The notes below the pieces were generated by a model. The model made no database searches and was not told where the DNA came from. It worked only from the letters and a program-made list of their open reading frames with translations. Shown piece by piece: positions 22,794 to 32,613 of a stretch of 64,000 nucleotides of DNA; position 1 is the stretch's first letter; every line of letters starts with the position of its first letter. The stretch is from Nigrospora sphaerica (lineage: Eukaryota > Ascomycota > Sordariomycetes > Amphisphaeriales > Apiosporaceae): positions 1,302,001 to 1,366,000 of the forward strand of contig JAGVVL010000027.1 of assembly GCA_018287875.1 (NCBI GenBank), written 5' to 3'. The translations under genes were made by a program, and so were the position numbers.

Positions 22794-23641
22794 GAGTTTC
22801 ACCGCGTGGCAGACAAGACTGCCCGATGCCCACCTTGTCGTCTTCTGGGATGGGTCGAAGGGACCTGACGAAGCAGTCGGCCGGGGTTTCGCTATCTAAC
22901 GAAATGGACGAAAAATCAGCCAAGGTAAGGGCCGACTAGGCCTCGCGGATGTCTTCGACGAAGAGGTCGTGGGAGCGTGGCAAGGTCTGCGCCAAGCCGA
23001 CCGAATTGACCCAGGCGCGAAAATCCACGTCTGCTTAGATAATACGTCGGTCACTTAAGGCTTCACGGTAAATGCGCCGAAACCCTCACAAAATGCCTTC
23101 CCCGGCTTCCAAGAACTAGCGAATATAGACGACGTCCGTGTGCGATGGGTACCCGGACACGAGGGCATCCAAAGGAACGAAGGGGCCAACAGGCTGGCGA
23201 AGGAAGTGACCGCACTCCTAGCAGATCGCACCTCCCAGGCTACTTACGCAGGCATAAAGCGACTTCGGAAAATAACCATCAAGAAAAAGTTTGCTGCATG
23301 GTGGGAGGAAGCCTCTCAGGGGAGCAAGCACTACCGAGAACTTGGGTTCACCAAGGCTACTCTCAAGGCTCCAACAGAGCTGGATCTCCCTAGGCAGACA
23401 CGTCATAACCTCCTCGCGCTCCGATCAGGACATGGAGACTTCGACTGGTATCATAGGAAGTTCTGACACCTCCATAACGGTCGTTGCACATGCCGCATGC
23501 TACGAACAACGGAACACCTAGTCCGCTGCCGGAAAACGCGGAGGCACTAGGCCTGGTGGCCGAAGTTCGACCCAGAACCGAAAACCCTAAAGGAATACTG
23601 GCAATGGCTAGTACACAAACCAGAAAGGTTCCAGCTCTTTA
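22790..23641 (+). mobile_element. Tad/I-type LINE fragment (RNase H and 3' end)
   Basis: Broken frames show the RNase H domain of a Tad-like non-LTR element: AHLVVFWDGSKG, then FDEEVVGAWQ, IHVCLDNTSV, VRWVPGHEGIQRNEGANRLA, then linker sequence and GHGDFDWYHRKF. A degenerate Cys/His knuckle and the tail KTLKEYWQWLV follow. It is 5'-truncated, and its left end is fused to HET-C. The intact pogo element starts within a few bases of its right end. Confidence 0.8.
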
Positions 23642-23643
23642 TA

Positions 23644-25503
23644 ACGTAGATGTCGGGTCAGTCGTGCATGTGGGTCAGTCGTGCACTTCTTACTAATTTC
23701 CACCATCTCAACTTCAACTCTACATAACTCCATCAATAAGCATGGGAAACCCTTCGAGAGAGTCTCAAATGAACCTGGCGGTCCAGGCAATTCGAACGGA
23801 TCCTACTTTATCTAACCGACGTGCTGTAAAAATCTTCAATGTCCCTCTATCCACCCTTCTCGATAGAATGAAAGGAAAACGCGCCCGACAGGACACCCGC
23901 TCTGCCAGTGCTCGATTAACGAAACTAGAAGAGGAGGCAATTGTTAAATATGTCATTAACCTGGATTCGCGGGGGTTTACGCCGCGGCTTAGCGATGTTG
24001 ACGATATGGCGAATAACATCCTCGCGGCACGCGACGCGTCGCGTGTCGGGACGCGCTGGGCCTCAACCTTCGTCGCGCGACAACAAGAGCTAAAGACGCG
24101 TCTTTCGCGTGTATACGACTACCAGAGAGCCCTCTACGAAGACCCTAAGAAAATCGCGGGCTGGTTCGCGCTTTTTAGCAACCTAAAGGCGAAATACGGT
24201 ATCCTCGACGACGATCTATACAACTTCGACGAGACCGGCTTTATGATAGGCCAGATCGCGTCCTCGATGGTCGTGACGGGCGCTAATCGCGACGGGAAAC
24301 AGAAGAAGGTCCAGCCTGGCAATCGGGAATGGGTCACCGTGATCCAGGGCGTGTGTGCGAACGGCTGGTGCGTCCCGCCGTTCATAGCAGTGAAAGGCGT
24401 CTACCACCTCGCGAACTGGTACGCCGACAGCTCCCTACCACGCGACTGGGTCATTAAACCTACCTCGAATAGATGGACCAACAACGAGACAGGCCTGGAC
24501 TGGATTCGGCACTTCGATAAACACACAGCCGTGTATGCGAAGGGCCTATATCGGATGCTAGTTATCGATGGGCATGAGAGCCACGTTTCGGCCGAATTCC
24601 AGGCTTTCTGCAAAGAGAAAAACATTATCACTGTCTCTATGCCTCCGCACTCATCGCATATCCTCCAGCCACTTGACGTTGGTTGTTTTGGTCCATTGAA
24701 GCGGGCATACGGTCGCGAAATCGAAGGGCTCATGAAGGCGCATGTGAACCACATCACGAAGGCCGAGTTCCTTATCGCCTTCCAAGCCGCGTTTTCAAAG
24801 GTTTTTACGCACGAAAACATCAAGGCCGGATTCTACGGGGCCGGTTTACTGCCTCTCGATCCGGACAGGATCATATCGAAGCTCGATGTGAAGTTATCGA
24901 CGCCTTCGCCGACTGGAACCCTCCCAGCTGTGACCACCCCATGGACCTCTCAGACGCCACATAACCCGACCGAGGCGACCTCGCAGACTGACTTTATTAA
25001 AAGCCGAGTCCGCCATCACCAGGGGAGCTCTCCAACACCGATTTTATCGGCAGTTGACCAGATTGCGAAGGGTACAATGGCGATAATGCACGAGAATGCC
25101 CTCCTAAAGGCTGAGAACCGTAACCTTCGAGAGGCGAATATCAGCCTAGCTAAGCGTCGTAGGGCAAAGAAAGCTCATATAAGGCAAGGAGGCGCTCTTA
25201 GTATCGGCGAGGGACAAGATCTTTTAGATCAGAAAGACGTAAACACGCAGTTAGGGGAGGAAACGCGTGCGAATAGTAGTCGCACGAGGAGGGCGCAACC
25301 GCGCGAACAGCGCTGTGGTATATGCGGAAACACCGGTCATAATGCGCGTACTTGTGAAATGGATGTAGAAACCTCCGGAGACTCGGATTCCGGTTGGTTT
25401 GAATTGATTTAAGTTGTTGCGGTTGTGTAATTGACTGACTCATCGACAAGGTGCTGAAAAGTGCACGACTGACCCACATGCACGACTGACCCGACATCTA
25501 CGT
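23644..25503 (+). mobile_element. Intact pogo-type DNA transposon (1,860 bp)
   Basis: Perfect terminal inverted repeats of about 46 bp begin ACGTAGATGTCGGGTCAGTC and are flanked by TA on both sides (23642-23643, 25504-25505). Inside each repeat the 14-mer GGGTCAGTCGTGCA occurs twice in tandem, separated by TGT, likely a doubled transposase-binding site. One uninterrupted transposase frame occupies most of the element. A second element of exactly the same length lies at 58824-60683. Perfect ends, an intact frame and a clean TA duplication suggest a recent arrival that may still be able to move. Confidence 0.93.
23742..25412 (+). CDS. Pogo-family DDE transposase, intact
   Basis: 556 residues without stop. 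Order: N-terminal HTH (about 10-45, with LSNRRAVKIFNVPLSTLLDR), CENP-B-type DNA-binding domain (about 55-130), then DDE_1 catalytic core with acidic residues in YNFDETGF (about 163), VIDGHESH (about 270) and LQPLDVGCFGPLKRAYG (about 310). A basic coiled-coil-like stretch (ENRNLREANISLAKRRR, about 455-475) follows. It ends with a CCHC zinc knuckle CGICGNTGHNARTC (about 527-540). The protein should bind the element's inverted repeats in the nucleus and cut and paste it into TA sites. The zinc knuckle is an addition seen in some fungal members. Confidence 0.93.
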   Translation: MGNPSRESQMNLAVQAIRTDPTLSNRRAVKIFNVPLSTLLDRMKGKRARQDTRSASARLTKLEEEAIVKYVINLDSRGFTPRLSDVDDMANNILAARDASRVGTRWASTFVARQQELKTRLSRVYDYQRALYEDPKKIAGWFALFSNLKAKYGILDDDLYNFDETGFMIGQIASSMVVTGANRDGKQKKVQPGNREWVTVIQGVCANGWCVPPFIAVKGVYHLANWYADSSLPRDWVIKPTSNRWTNNETGLDWIRHFDKHTAVYAKGLYRMLVIDGHESHVSAEFQAFCKEKNIITVSMPPHSSHILQPLDVGCFGPLKRAYGREIEGLMKAHVNHITKAEFLIAFQAAFSKVFTHENIKAGFYGAGLLPLDPDRIISKLDVKLSTPSPTGTLPAVTTPWTSQTPHNPTEATSQTDFIKSRVRHHQGSSPTPILSAVDQIAKGTMAIMHENALLKAENRNLREANISLAKRRRAKKAHIRQGGALSIGEGQDLLDQKDVNTQLGEETRANSSRTRRAQPREQRCGICGNTGHNARTCEMDVETSGDSDSGWFELI

Positions 25504-25505
25504 TA

Positions 25506-25955
25506 ACCCTAACAAAGTACTACGAAGACATATGCCCCCTACCGGTAGGTCGCAGAGGGTACTCTTCATGAGGCAGAAGCTTTAGACACGGAGAAAGCGC
25601 TGGAAACGAGCTTGCAAGGAGGAGCCACGGAGACGGCTAGACTAAAGGATTGCCATTGGGCTCGACATGCGGGATATCTCGTGTACATGTAGATAGACTC
25701 TCGCACGCCAGATGCCCCTCGGGAGGCGGGACACTGTCCCAATGCGGCGATAACACATCGATCCATCTATCCATTCCTCTTCTGCTACTATCCCAGTCAT
25801 CGACTCATCATTCGGGCGTCGGCAAGGATACCGGGGTATCCATTTTTTCGCGTGAAAGCAGGAGTGCAAGGGATGCAGATGATCAGTGTACGAATGAGGG
25901 ATCAGCGATATAAATATGGGAAATCTGATTGTAGCCAGCTGTTCCTCCCGAATCA
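25506..25955. other. No gene recognised right of the intact pogo element
   Basis: One plus-strand frame at about 25550-25690 is open (with ALDTEKALETSLQGG) but short and unrecognised. The missing C-terminal part of HET-C was looked for here and not found. Confidence 0.35.
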
Positions 25956-25961
25956 ACATGA

Positions 25962-26260
25962 TATTGAGACCGGGCCAGGGCTCTTACGTAAGCCTTGATC
26001 AAGGGTTTACACAAGTATAAGTTAGGCTTCGGTAGTCCAGTTCAGAGCTAGAGCGACAGCGCGCTTTTTCCCTCCTTTTAATACACTGCTACTCTCAGTA
26101 CGGTACTTCACGCTCATTTTTCGTGACTATTTTGAGCTTCTTTTACTTCCCTACATTAAGGATCATCGTGATCAACGAGATCCTCACCTGATTGTCCCTT
26201 GGGATTGACCTCACGACCGTGTCTTTCCACCAGACTCCCTACAGTTTGGGGTTTCTTGGT
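25962..26260 (+). repeat. Dispersed repeat family D, uninterrupted copy
   Basis: The block from 'GATATTGAGACCGGGC' to 'CCAGACTCCCTACAGTTTGG' recurs at 36536-37060, where a 213-bp solo LTR splits it at AATACA. This copy shows the empty site. Family D may be part of a retroelement, as the copy at 36.5 kb lies next to a gypsy remnant. Confidence 0.7.
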
Positions 26261-26392
26261 TCCAATATTTCTACCTCTACAATGACCATTCGCATAGTAT
26301 CTGATTCTGAAAACTCATCAATCAGCCTTTCAAAAGCCTCCTTATCTCCATATATTCATCTGCCCCCGTCTCTGCATATCTCTGAAATCGTA

Positions 26393-27199
26393 CTATAACA
26401 GATCAGTGCCGGCTTCTATGCGTCGTCGCTGCCTCTCCAGTTCTCTGTATGCCTTGGTGGATTTCTTCAAGAGGTCGTGGTCGGTCTGTTCCTCGAGAAG
26501 ATTGAGAAAGCCTATGGCTTCATGTTCAATTTGTGCGTCGTCCAATCCGATGCAACTAACTACGGTGACGAGGGAGTTGAGAGACAAGCACAGCAGACCG
26601 CTTACGGAAGGGCAAAGATTCGTCCTGGGCATGCAAGTCAGGAAAGCTTTCTGGGTGCCTTCGGGGTGCATTGCGAACCATACGAACGTCGCGTATCTGC
26701 GCTGGATGCTCATGAAGAGTGACGTAATCGAGCAGCACTCGTCGACGAGGAAACCCCCGCCCTGCGGCGGTTGGGGAGGCACGCTCGCAAGGCCGTGGCC
26801 TGCCAGACGCGCATGAGAGAACAGGCTTGCGAGCCAGTCATGCTCCATGGAGTTCACGCGGCTCAGCTGGCCCAAGCACATGACCATTCGACTGTAGAGG
26901 AGACAGGAGAAGCGTGGGTATGTGGTGCTCCGATCGTGGGATAATGCCTCGGCGCTGAAATTGGTCGGTATACATGACTTCCAATTCTGAATAAGCAGAA
27001 GCATATCTTGCGTTGCTCGTGATATTTCCGAGCCTGTCATGCGGCTTGCCTGAACCGAAAAGAGGCAGCACAAATCGCATGCCTGCTCGCGTAACTTAGC
27101 TGCAGAATGGCCGAGACCAAGTAGAGGAGGTCTGTTACCTTCCGGGTGTTGCATGCTTTGTCGACCCTCGTCATCCTGCGTAGGAGCAAATTGACTCAT
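26393..27199 (-). CDS. Hypothetical protein, weak resemblance to fungal transcription-factor domain
   Basis: 268 codons from an ATG at 27199, hydrophobic and Cys-rich, ending in a basic helix (RELERQRRRIEAGTDLL). The stretch ATQDMLLLIQNWKSCIP followed by SRMVMCLGQLSRV is reminiscent of the middle homology region of fungal Zn2Cys6 regulators, but no Zn2Cys6 cluster is present and the match is not decisive. Introns may be hidden in it. It lies between two dispersed repeats, so it may be the surviving 3' part of a longer gene or not a gene at all. Confidence 0.35.
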   Translation of the reverse strand: MSQFAPTQDDEGRQSMQHPEGNRPPLLGLGHSAAKLREQACDLCCLFSVQASRMTGSEISRATQDMLLLIQNWKSCIPTNFSAEALSHDRSTTYPRFSCLLYSRMVMCLGQLSRVNSMEHDWLASLFSHARLAGHGLASVPPQPPQGGGFLVDECCSITSLFMSIQRRYATFVWFAMHPEGTQKAFLTCMPRTNLCPSVSGLLCLSLNSLVTVVSCIGLDDAQIEHEAIGFLNLLEEQTDHDLLKKSTKAYRELERQRRRIEAGTDLL

Positions 27200-27289
27200 T
27201 GGGTGAGGAAGAAGACAAAGTACCCGAATGACGGCGCTTAAATCATTTGTAAGCCCGCAGGGGCGGCTGAATGGCTAATGGATGGGTGG

Positions 27290-27520
27290 ACAGACTTTGA
27301 TATCAGATATGTGTGGCAACATGAGGCTATCACCAGATTCGCCTGTCAGGTCACGTGAGGAGCTACAGGGACCTACTCAGAACCAGTGGAGTATGTGGGG
27401 GGTCCTCCCCAGCTACGAGTATATAGTCTGCCACGTCTAGCCCTTTCTTTTGTCCTTTCTAATGGATAACCTTGAACCTATCGCTTCCACGCCTCCTCCA
27501 GTGCGAAAGTAATAAACTTT
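27290..27520 (+). repeat. Fragment of dispersed repeat family A
   Basis: Blocks 'GTCAGGTCACGTGAGGAGCTAC' and 'TTCTAATGGATAACCTTGAACC' match 9020-9180. Ends are not preserved. 27520-28127 beyond it contains no recognised gene apart from the promoter of the SDR. Confidence 0.5.
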
Positions 27521-28127
27521 TCAGGACTGCATCCGAGGATGGCATCGACCCCCCAAATCCTCATGTGACTTGATCTCGTCTGCTTTTAGTGTCGTGCATG
27601 CGAGCCTTGCTTAGCGCCAATCCGTGGTAGGGCCACTACGAGAGACACATCTAGCCAGGTCCCGCTCCTTCAACATGCTCGCCTGCACGTTTCACCATGT
27701 GGACGGGCCGAAGGTACATTTTCGCGTTGTGCATGCCCGTTTTGTCACAACTTGTCGCGAGCTGAACGTCCATAACCCATACCACCTACTTGATTTGGTA
27801 TCGCGCGGCTATGGCCCTTATGACGTGTCGCTTATTCTCATGTATGACCCACACTCTGCCTCCCTTTAACCGGGAGATTCTTGAGTACGACGTGATACAG
27901 CTGCAGATGGTTCCGATTCGCCATGGATTCTCCGAACTAGCGGGGAGGAGCGATTCCCCGCAGCCATTAGGAGCTGCGGGGAGCCACACCGGTTCGTTGA
28001 TTTAACCACGCCAGAGAGGAATGAAGACACTCTTGATTCCTCTAAGCACTCCCTACGCGCACGGAGAAACAGTTCCTGTCTCTAGTTACGCAGCCATCCA
28101 CCTCAAAACGATCGAGCTGAAAGCACC

Positions 28128-28907
28128 ATGGCTTTCGGCGTCACCCAACCCGAATTTCCCGACGGCTGCGCCGTGGTCTTTGGCGGCTCAGGCGGCCTCG
28201 GCCGCGCGAGCGCCGGCCTGATGGCGGAGCGCGGCTCCGACGTGGTTGTCACATACCGGTCGCGTGCGGCCGAAGCCGAGGCGCTGGTGGTGGAGCTGCG
28301 CCAGCTCGGGCGGCGGGCGAGCGCCATGGCCTGCGACATCACAGACCGCACGGCGGTCGAGGCCGTGTTCAGGGACGCCCTGGCGGCGTACGGGCGCGTG
28401 CACACGGTCGTATACGCCGCCGGCGTCGTGTTCGACACAGGCCCGCTAGCACAGTTCCGCGAGCCGTCCTTCCGCCGCGTCATCGAGACCGACGTCTACG
28501 GCTTCTTTAACATCGTACAGGCCGGCGTGCCTGTCCTGCGCGACGGCCAGGGCGGCTCCTTCGTGGCGCTGACGACCACGGCCACGTGCCGCACCCTGCC
28601 GTATGACGCGCTGTCGGCCACGCCCAAGGCGGCCGTGGTCATGATGGTGCGCCAACTCGCCATGGAAGAGGCTGCTCACGGCATCCGTGCCAATGCTGTC
28701 GGGCCTGGCACTATCAAGGGCGGCATGGAAATGCCCATGTCGGAAGAAACGGCGGTGGCATTAGTCGAGAGCGCCACAGAGATGACGCCGATGAAGCGTT
28801 TTGGCGAGGCTGCTGAACTCGCTGAGGCGGTCGCCTTCTTGGCCTCGTCGAAGGCGTCCTACATCACCGGCCAGGTTTTGATGGTCGATGGCGGTCTGGC
28901 TGCATAA
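28128..28907 (+). CDS. Short-chain dehydrogenase/reductase, atypical active site
   Basis: 259 residues, no intron. The N-terminal nucleotide-binding fold shows VVFGGSGGLGRA (about 15-26) and CDITD (about 69). The family's NNAG is replaced by YAAG; the active-site Ser position reads VALTTTAT; and the catalytic YxxxK motif reads SATPK, i.e. Tyr replaced by Ser with Lys kept (LSATPKAAVVMMVRQLA, about 160). The C-terminus has the usual RANAVGPGTI and ITGQVLMVDGGLAA. This LSxxPKA form is, as far as I recall, frequent in bacterial SDRs. Cofactor is probably NAD(P)H; the substrate is unknown. Absence of introns, high GC and the bacterial-style motif raise the possibility of transfer from bacteria. 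It is not near a recognisable pathway except the MFS pump at 29.8 kb. Confidence 0.85.
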   Translation: MAFGVTQPEFPDGCAVVFGGSGGLGRASAGLMAERGSDVVVTYRSRAAEAEALVVELRQLGRRASAMACDITDRTAVEAVFRDALAAYGRVHTVVYAAGVVFDTGPLAQFREPSFRRVIETDVYGFFNIVQAGVPVLRDGQGGSFVALTTTATCRTLPYDALSATPKAAVVMMVRQLAMEEAAHGIRANAVGPGTIKGGMEMPMSEETAVALVESATEMTPMKRFGEAAELAEAVAFLASSKASYITGQVLMVDGGLAA

Positions 28908-29129
28908 TCTTGACGGAGCCGCACACATTCTGTTAAAGTTTCTGAGGGTTAACACTATAACTCTTTTGAAACGTGCTATTTTCTCGACGTGGGAACAAGG
29001 TCAGAAGGCAAAATCGTATCGATACTTAATGCATGGAGATGAAACGCTCAAGTGCACATCTGTATACTGCATCTTAGAAACACTGCATCCAGTGCTCTGG
29101 GTACCGATTTGAACTTATATACGACCGTC

Positions 29130-29315
29130 TGTCACGGCACGCAGTTGGACAAGTCGACAACTGATCGTAGATTGACTGAGGATAGCAACATGAGGAAGAA
29201 GAGAAGGAAAACACACGATGGTTCTGGCGGTCTCAAGGTGTCTAAGTACCCTGAGAAACACAGGCCCTCCCTTCTGCCAGTGTCCACCACCTGTTCCATC
29301 AGTGTCCACCGCTTG
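29130..29315 (+). repeat. Dispersed repeat with a TGTCACGG terminus
   Basis: Starts TGTCACGGCACGCAGTTGG and matches 387-205 on the opposite strand with very few differences. The right boundary is fixed where the two copies stop matching, near the phrase TCAGTGTCCACC. Confidence 0.65.
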
Positions 29316-29316
29316 A

Positions 29317-29690
29317 AAACTGTCTCGGCAGATGTATTTCATCACAATGCCACGATCGTTCTCGCCACAGAAAGTATCAATGGCGAAGTCTGGCGCATGA
29401 AGACGAACACGAGTCCAGTCGACACGGCGCTCAAGGTGCCCAAGATAAACCAAAAAAGCAGTTCTGCCATTCCGATCCACGTGAACGGTACTCGTGCGGC
29501 CGGATGGCAGTTCCCAGGTGTTAGTGGGAGGCATGGGTGACCTCGCCGTGGCCGGCGCAACGGCCGTCCAGTTCGGCCGTGGCACGAAAGATCAAAGAAC
29601 GTTGTATGTAACAACTTCTGGATCTAAAGGATTGCCTGTCAACGGCGTCAAAAGGATCCCACTAGAGTCGTGGCTATTTACCCTAAAGTT
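29317..29690 (+). pseudogene. Remnant of an SMP-30/gluconolactonase-like beta-propeller protein
   Basis: Two pieces in different frames resemble fungal SMP-30-type proteins. NATIVLATESINGEVWRM lies near 29345-29400. RPDGSSQVLVGGM followed by AGATAVQFGRG and TLYVTTSGSKGLPVNG lies near 29497-29645. The order is right but the middle of the protein is missing and a TGA sits just before the second piece. The left edge is a dispersed repeat. Reading: a decayed, internally deleted gene. Confidence 0.5.
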
Positions 29691-29832
29691 CAAGTATAAT
29701 AGTCTTATAGAAGTATTAATAATATGCTTCCCCACCTCCAGTTATATATCCAAGGAAGTGTTTATCCAACGCAAAAGTAATGCGAAAGACATGAGCAAAA
29801 ACTCTCAGTTATAGTTTGAAGATAGAGTCAGC

Positions 29833-31566
29833 TTATCCCGAAGAGGTATCGGAGCTCCCTAGTCGTCTAGCCACGTGCCCAGTCAGATACCTGTCCATGT
29901 CCGGAACGAATAAGGCGGAGACTATCAACAGCACACCAAACGGGATGGTGGCGTAGAACACGATACGGAAACTGGACACATAGCTGTCCTGGACTGCAGC
30001 TATGACCACAGAAACGACGCTCTCGGTAGCTCCGGTGACGTTTGCCACGTTGCCAACTGTGATGGCCTCAAGAAGAGCCGGGATCGAGCTGCTGGGTAAA
30101 CCGGCCTTTACGGCTGCCGGCACAACCTTGGCTTCCATATTCCCGGCGAGTTTGGTATTCAGGATGGAGACATAGAGGGCTTGGGCAATTGCACCGCCCA
30201 TGGCACGGATGGAACCCAAGACCCCCGCGGCCAGCCCGATGTCACAGGCGTCAAAAAGCAAAGTGACACCAGGGTATGCGATGTTCTCGATGAACCCAAC
30301 GGCGACGGTTGCCAGGACACCCATGGTAATGACGGCGGCATGCAGGTCCGGCCTCACGCTAGCAAGGCTCGCGACGAAGGCTGTGACTAGAACCGAGGCT
30401 ATGACGGTCTGCAGCTTGACTCGCGGCACGTAGGATATGCTGATGCCGCTAATCGTTTGGCCCAACAGGACGCCGCCACCAATCACGCTCGACTGCCAGC
30501 CGACCTCCATGGTGTCGGCGTTGAAAACGGTCTCGACCAGCGTTGGCCACAGAATCGTCATGGAGTAGTAGACCATGGAGGCCAACGCAGCAATCATGAC
30601 GATGGCCACGAATCCAATGTTGCGGAAAATTCGCGGCGGCATAATCCCCTGGCCCTTGACAATGTAGTGCTCGTAGAGACCGAAAGCCACGAGCGTGGCG
30701 ATACCAAGGGTCAAGGCGGCGAGAACATGCGGGCTGCTCCAGGGATAAGATGTGCCGCCCCAGGAGAGGCCAATGAGGAACAGTGTCACACCGGCGAACC
30801 ACAGGAATAGGCCGCCGAAGTCGAGGGCCCGCAGCTGCTCGAGGCGGGAGCGGCCGTCGACGTGCAGCTGGCGGTAACGGGGCGGGCGGTAGAAGGCGGT
30901 GTAGAGGGCGAGGGTGAGGACGGTGAAGAGGATGCCGAGGTAGAAGGACCAGCGCCAGCCGGGGATGGTGCGGATGATGAGCAGACGGGCGATGGCGGGG
31001 CCAAAGACGGCGAAGGGCAGCGAGCTGAGGAAGACGAGGGTCACGACGGGCCCGCGGTGGCGCTGAGGCACCAGCTCGCCCAGCACGATGCCGTGCGACA
31101 GCTGGCCCGCCGCCGCCACGCCGTTGAGCAGGCTGGCACCGATGAGCCCGCCCACCGACGTCGCCGTGGCCCCGGCCACGCAGCCCACGAGCCCCAGCCC
31201 GTTGCACGCGAGAACCATGCCGCGCCGCCCGAACATGTCGCTCAGCCGCCCGACGAGTAGGAAGCCGATGCTCGACCCTAGCGTCCATGCCGTGCCCACC
31301 CAGTTGATGTCCTGGGACGGCCCCAGGTCCGCGTTGATCAGCCCGAGCGTGTTGGCCGGCAACACCCAGCCCAGGTACGCGCATATGCTCGCACAGCACG
31401 TGGCCGTGACGGTGCCAATGAACTGTGCGCTCCGGAAGTAACCCGGCGGCAATTCCCCTACGTCGCCTCCAATGGCTTTGGTCGACACCAAGTCAACGGT
31501 GCCGTCGATATGCTTCTTTTCGACGGCACCCGCGGCAGCTTCGTGTTCCGCCTCGCTTTTCTTCAT
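29833..31566 (-). CDS. TRI12-type MFS efflux transporter
   Basis: 577 residues, no intron, about 14 predicted membrane helices. An N-terminal cytoplasmic stretch of about 45 residues ends ELPPGYFRS. The signature NADLGPSQDINWVGTAWTL, the loop motif GRLSDMFGRRG (about 107), AAAGQLSHGIVLGELVPQRHRGP and LPFAVFGPAIAR are characteristic of the TRI12 group of the major facilitator superfamily, plasma-membrane drug/H+ antiporters that include the trichothecene exporter. Substrate cannot be told from sequence, and no trichothecene or other secondary-metabolite genes adjoin it. Other MFS multidrug or siderophore groups are less likely. Confidence 0.88.
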   Translation of the reverse strand: MKKSEAEHEAAAGAVEKKHIDGTVDLVSTKAIGGDVGELPPGYFRSAQFIGTVTATCCASICAYLGWVLPANTLGLINADLGPSQDINWVGTAWTLGSSIGFLLVGRLSDMFGRRGMVLACNGLGLVGCVAGATATSVGGLIGASLLNGVAAAGQLSHGIVLGELVPQRHRGPVVTLVFLSSLPFAVFGPAIARLLIIRTIPGWRWSFYLGILFTVLTLALYTAFYRPPRYRQLHVDGRSRLEQLRALDFGGLFLWFAGVTLFLIGLSWGGTSYPWSSPHVLAALTLGIATLVAFGLYEHYIVKGQGIMPPRIFRNIGFVAIVMIAALASMVYYSMTILWPTLVETVFNADTMEVGWQSSVIGGGVLLGQTISGISISYVPRVKLQTVIASVLVTAFVASLASVRPDLHAAVITMGVLATVAVGFIENIAYPGVTLLFDACDIGLAAGVLGSIRAMGGAIAQALYVSILNTKLAGNMEAKVVPAAVKAGLPSSSIPALLEAITVGNVANVTGATESVVSVVIAAVQDSYVSSFRIVFYATIPFGVLLIVSALFVPDMDRYLTGHVARRLGSSDTSSG

Positions 31567-32138
31567 CTTGATTCCGGCGGGTCCGATATGAGGTTAGGAA
31601 TGGCGACTGGGATATAATGACAAGAAATCCTGATCAGGCAAGGGAAAGAATTTCCGTATGAATCTCGCAGAACACTATATACACCAACGAAACATATGGG
31701 ATTCTGTTTAGGTTCAAGGCAAGGTAATATCACCGACCATCCCCTCCCATGTGCTGAGATGCTAAAGCATTACTTCTCACCTTCATAAGCCGGCCGTTCA
31801 GCCCATGCAGGTTTCAAGTGGGGGTGGCAAACAGCTATTGGGTGAATGCGGAGCTCGTCTGTAGAACCGTACCCTTACTGCACTGAGAGTAACACCACAT
31901 GCAGTTACTGACGTTGCATGCTACCTACACCGGACCAGAAGCAGAAGGTGAATAAATTTAGCACGTTTCATTGGAGGCCTTAATACATACCACTTGCCGA
32001 TGGTGTAGAGGGGTCGCCTAGGTAAGCGCTAGTAAGCCTGCGGCAGGCATAGAGAACGAATAGTGCGATTTCAAAATATGCATAATGCATACGACGTACT
32101 TAATGAGTTGCGCAATTAGTGGTGCCTCGGGAAAAAGT
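31567..32138. other. Promoter side of the MFS gene; no gene recognised
   Basis: Upstream of the minus-strand MFS start. AT-richer than the gene, without recognisable coding sequence or repeats. Confidence 0.4.
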
Positions 32139-32520
32139 TGATGCGTCGATGACTAGGGTAGTAGCAGAAAAGAGATATGTATAGTGAGGCCTGCCACGAA
32201 GTGACCGGTGGGGCCGGAATCCATCTATCCATTCAGGCTTAGAAAATGGCGATTTCAGCAGAGGCCCACCAGTACACGACAGGGATTAAGCGAAACCTTC
32301 TGTAGCTCGCGTCTATCGGGTTTCTTCAAATACTTTCAGTGTGACGTAAAGATTCTCTAGCCTCCAAAGCTTTACTCGCTTCTTTAGTTAGTCTATTCGA
32401 TGTTCAGCCAAAATCATTACTTTCTGAGCCTGTTGAGATAGTGCGATCCCAGGTGGGGTAGCAGAACTCCTGACAAGGATAGTGCACATCGATACCTGGC
32501 TACCTGCTCTGGCCACGTGC
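32139..32520 (+). repeat. Dispersed repeat family A, near full length
   Basis: Starts TGATGCGTCGATGACTAGGG and ends 'TGCTCTGGCCACGTGCAG', matching 8933-9313. A stretch of about 200 bp around 32235-32430 is not shared with the other copy and looks inserted. Confidence 0.55.
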
Positions 32521-32613
32521 AGACGCACCTAAGGACCAGCACACTGAGGGGAAAGGAAGGGTGTATCTGGACTAGGGAATAGCGAGTGGACGGCCCGCCA
32601 CCGAACAAGAGGC

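Noticed and set aside
29833..31566. Mycotoxin biosynthesis cluster around the TRI12-like pump
   Set aside because: No terpene synthase, polyketide synthase, NRPS or P450 gene is present in the neighbourhood.
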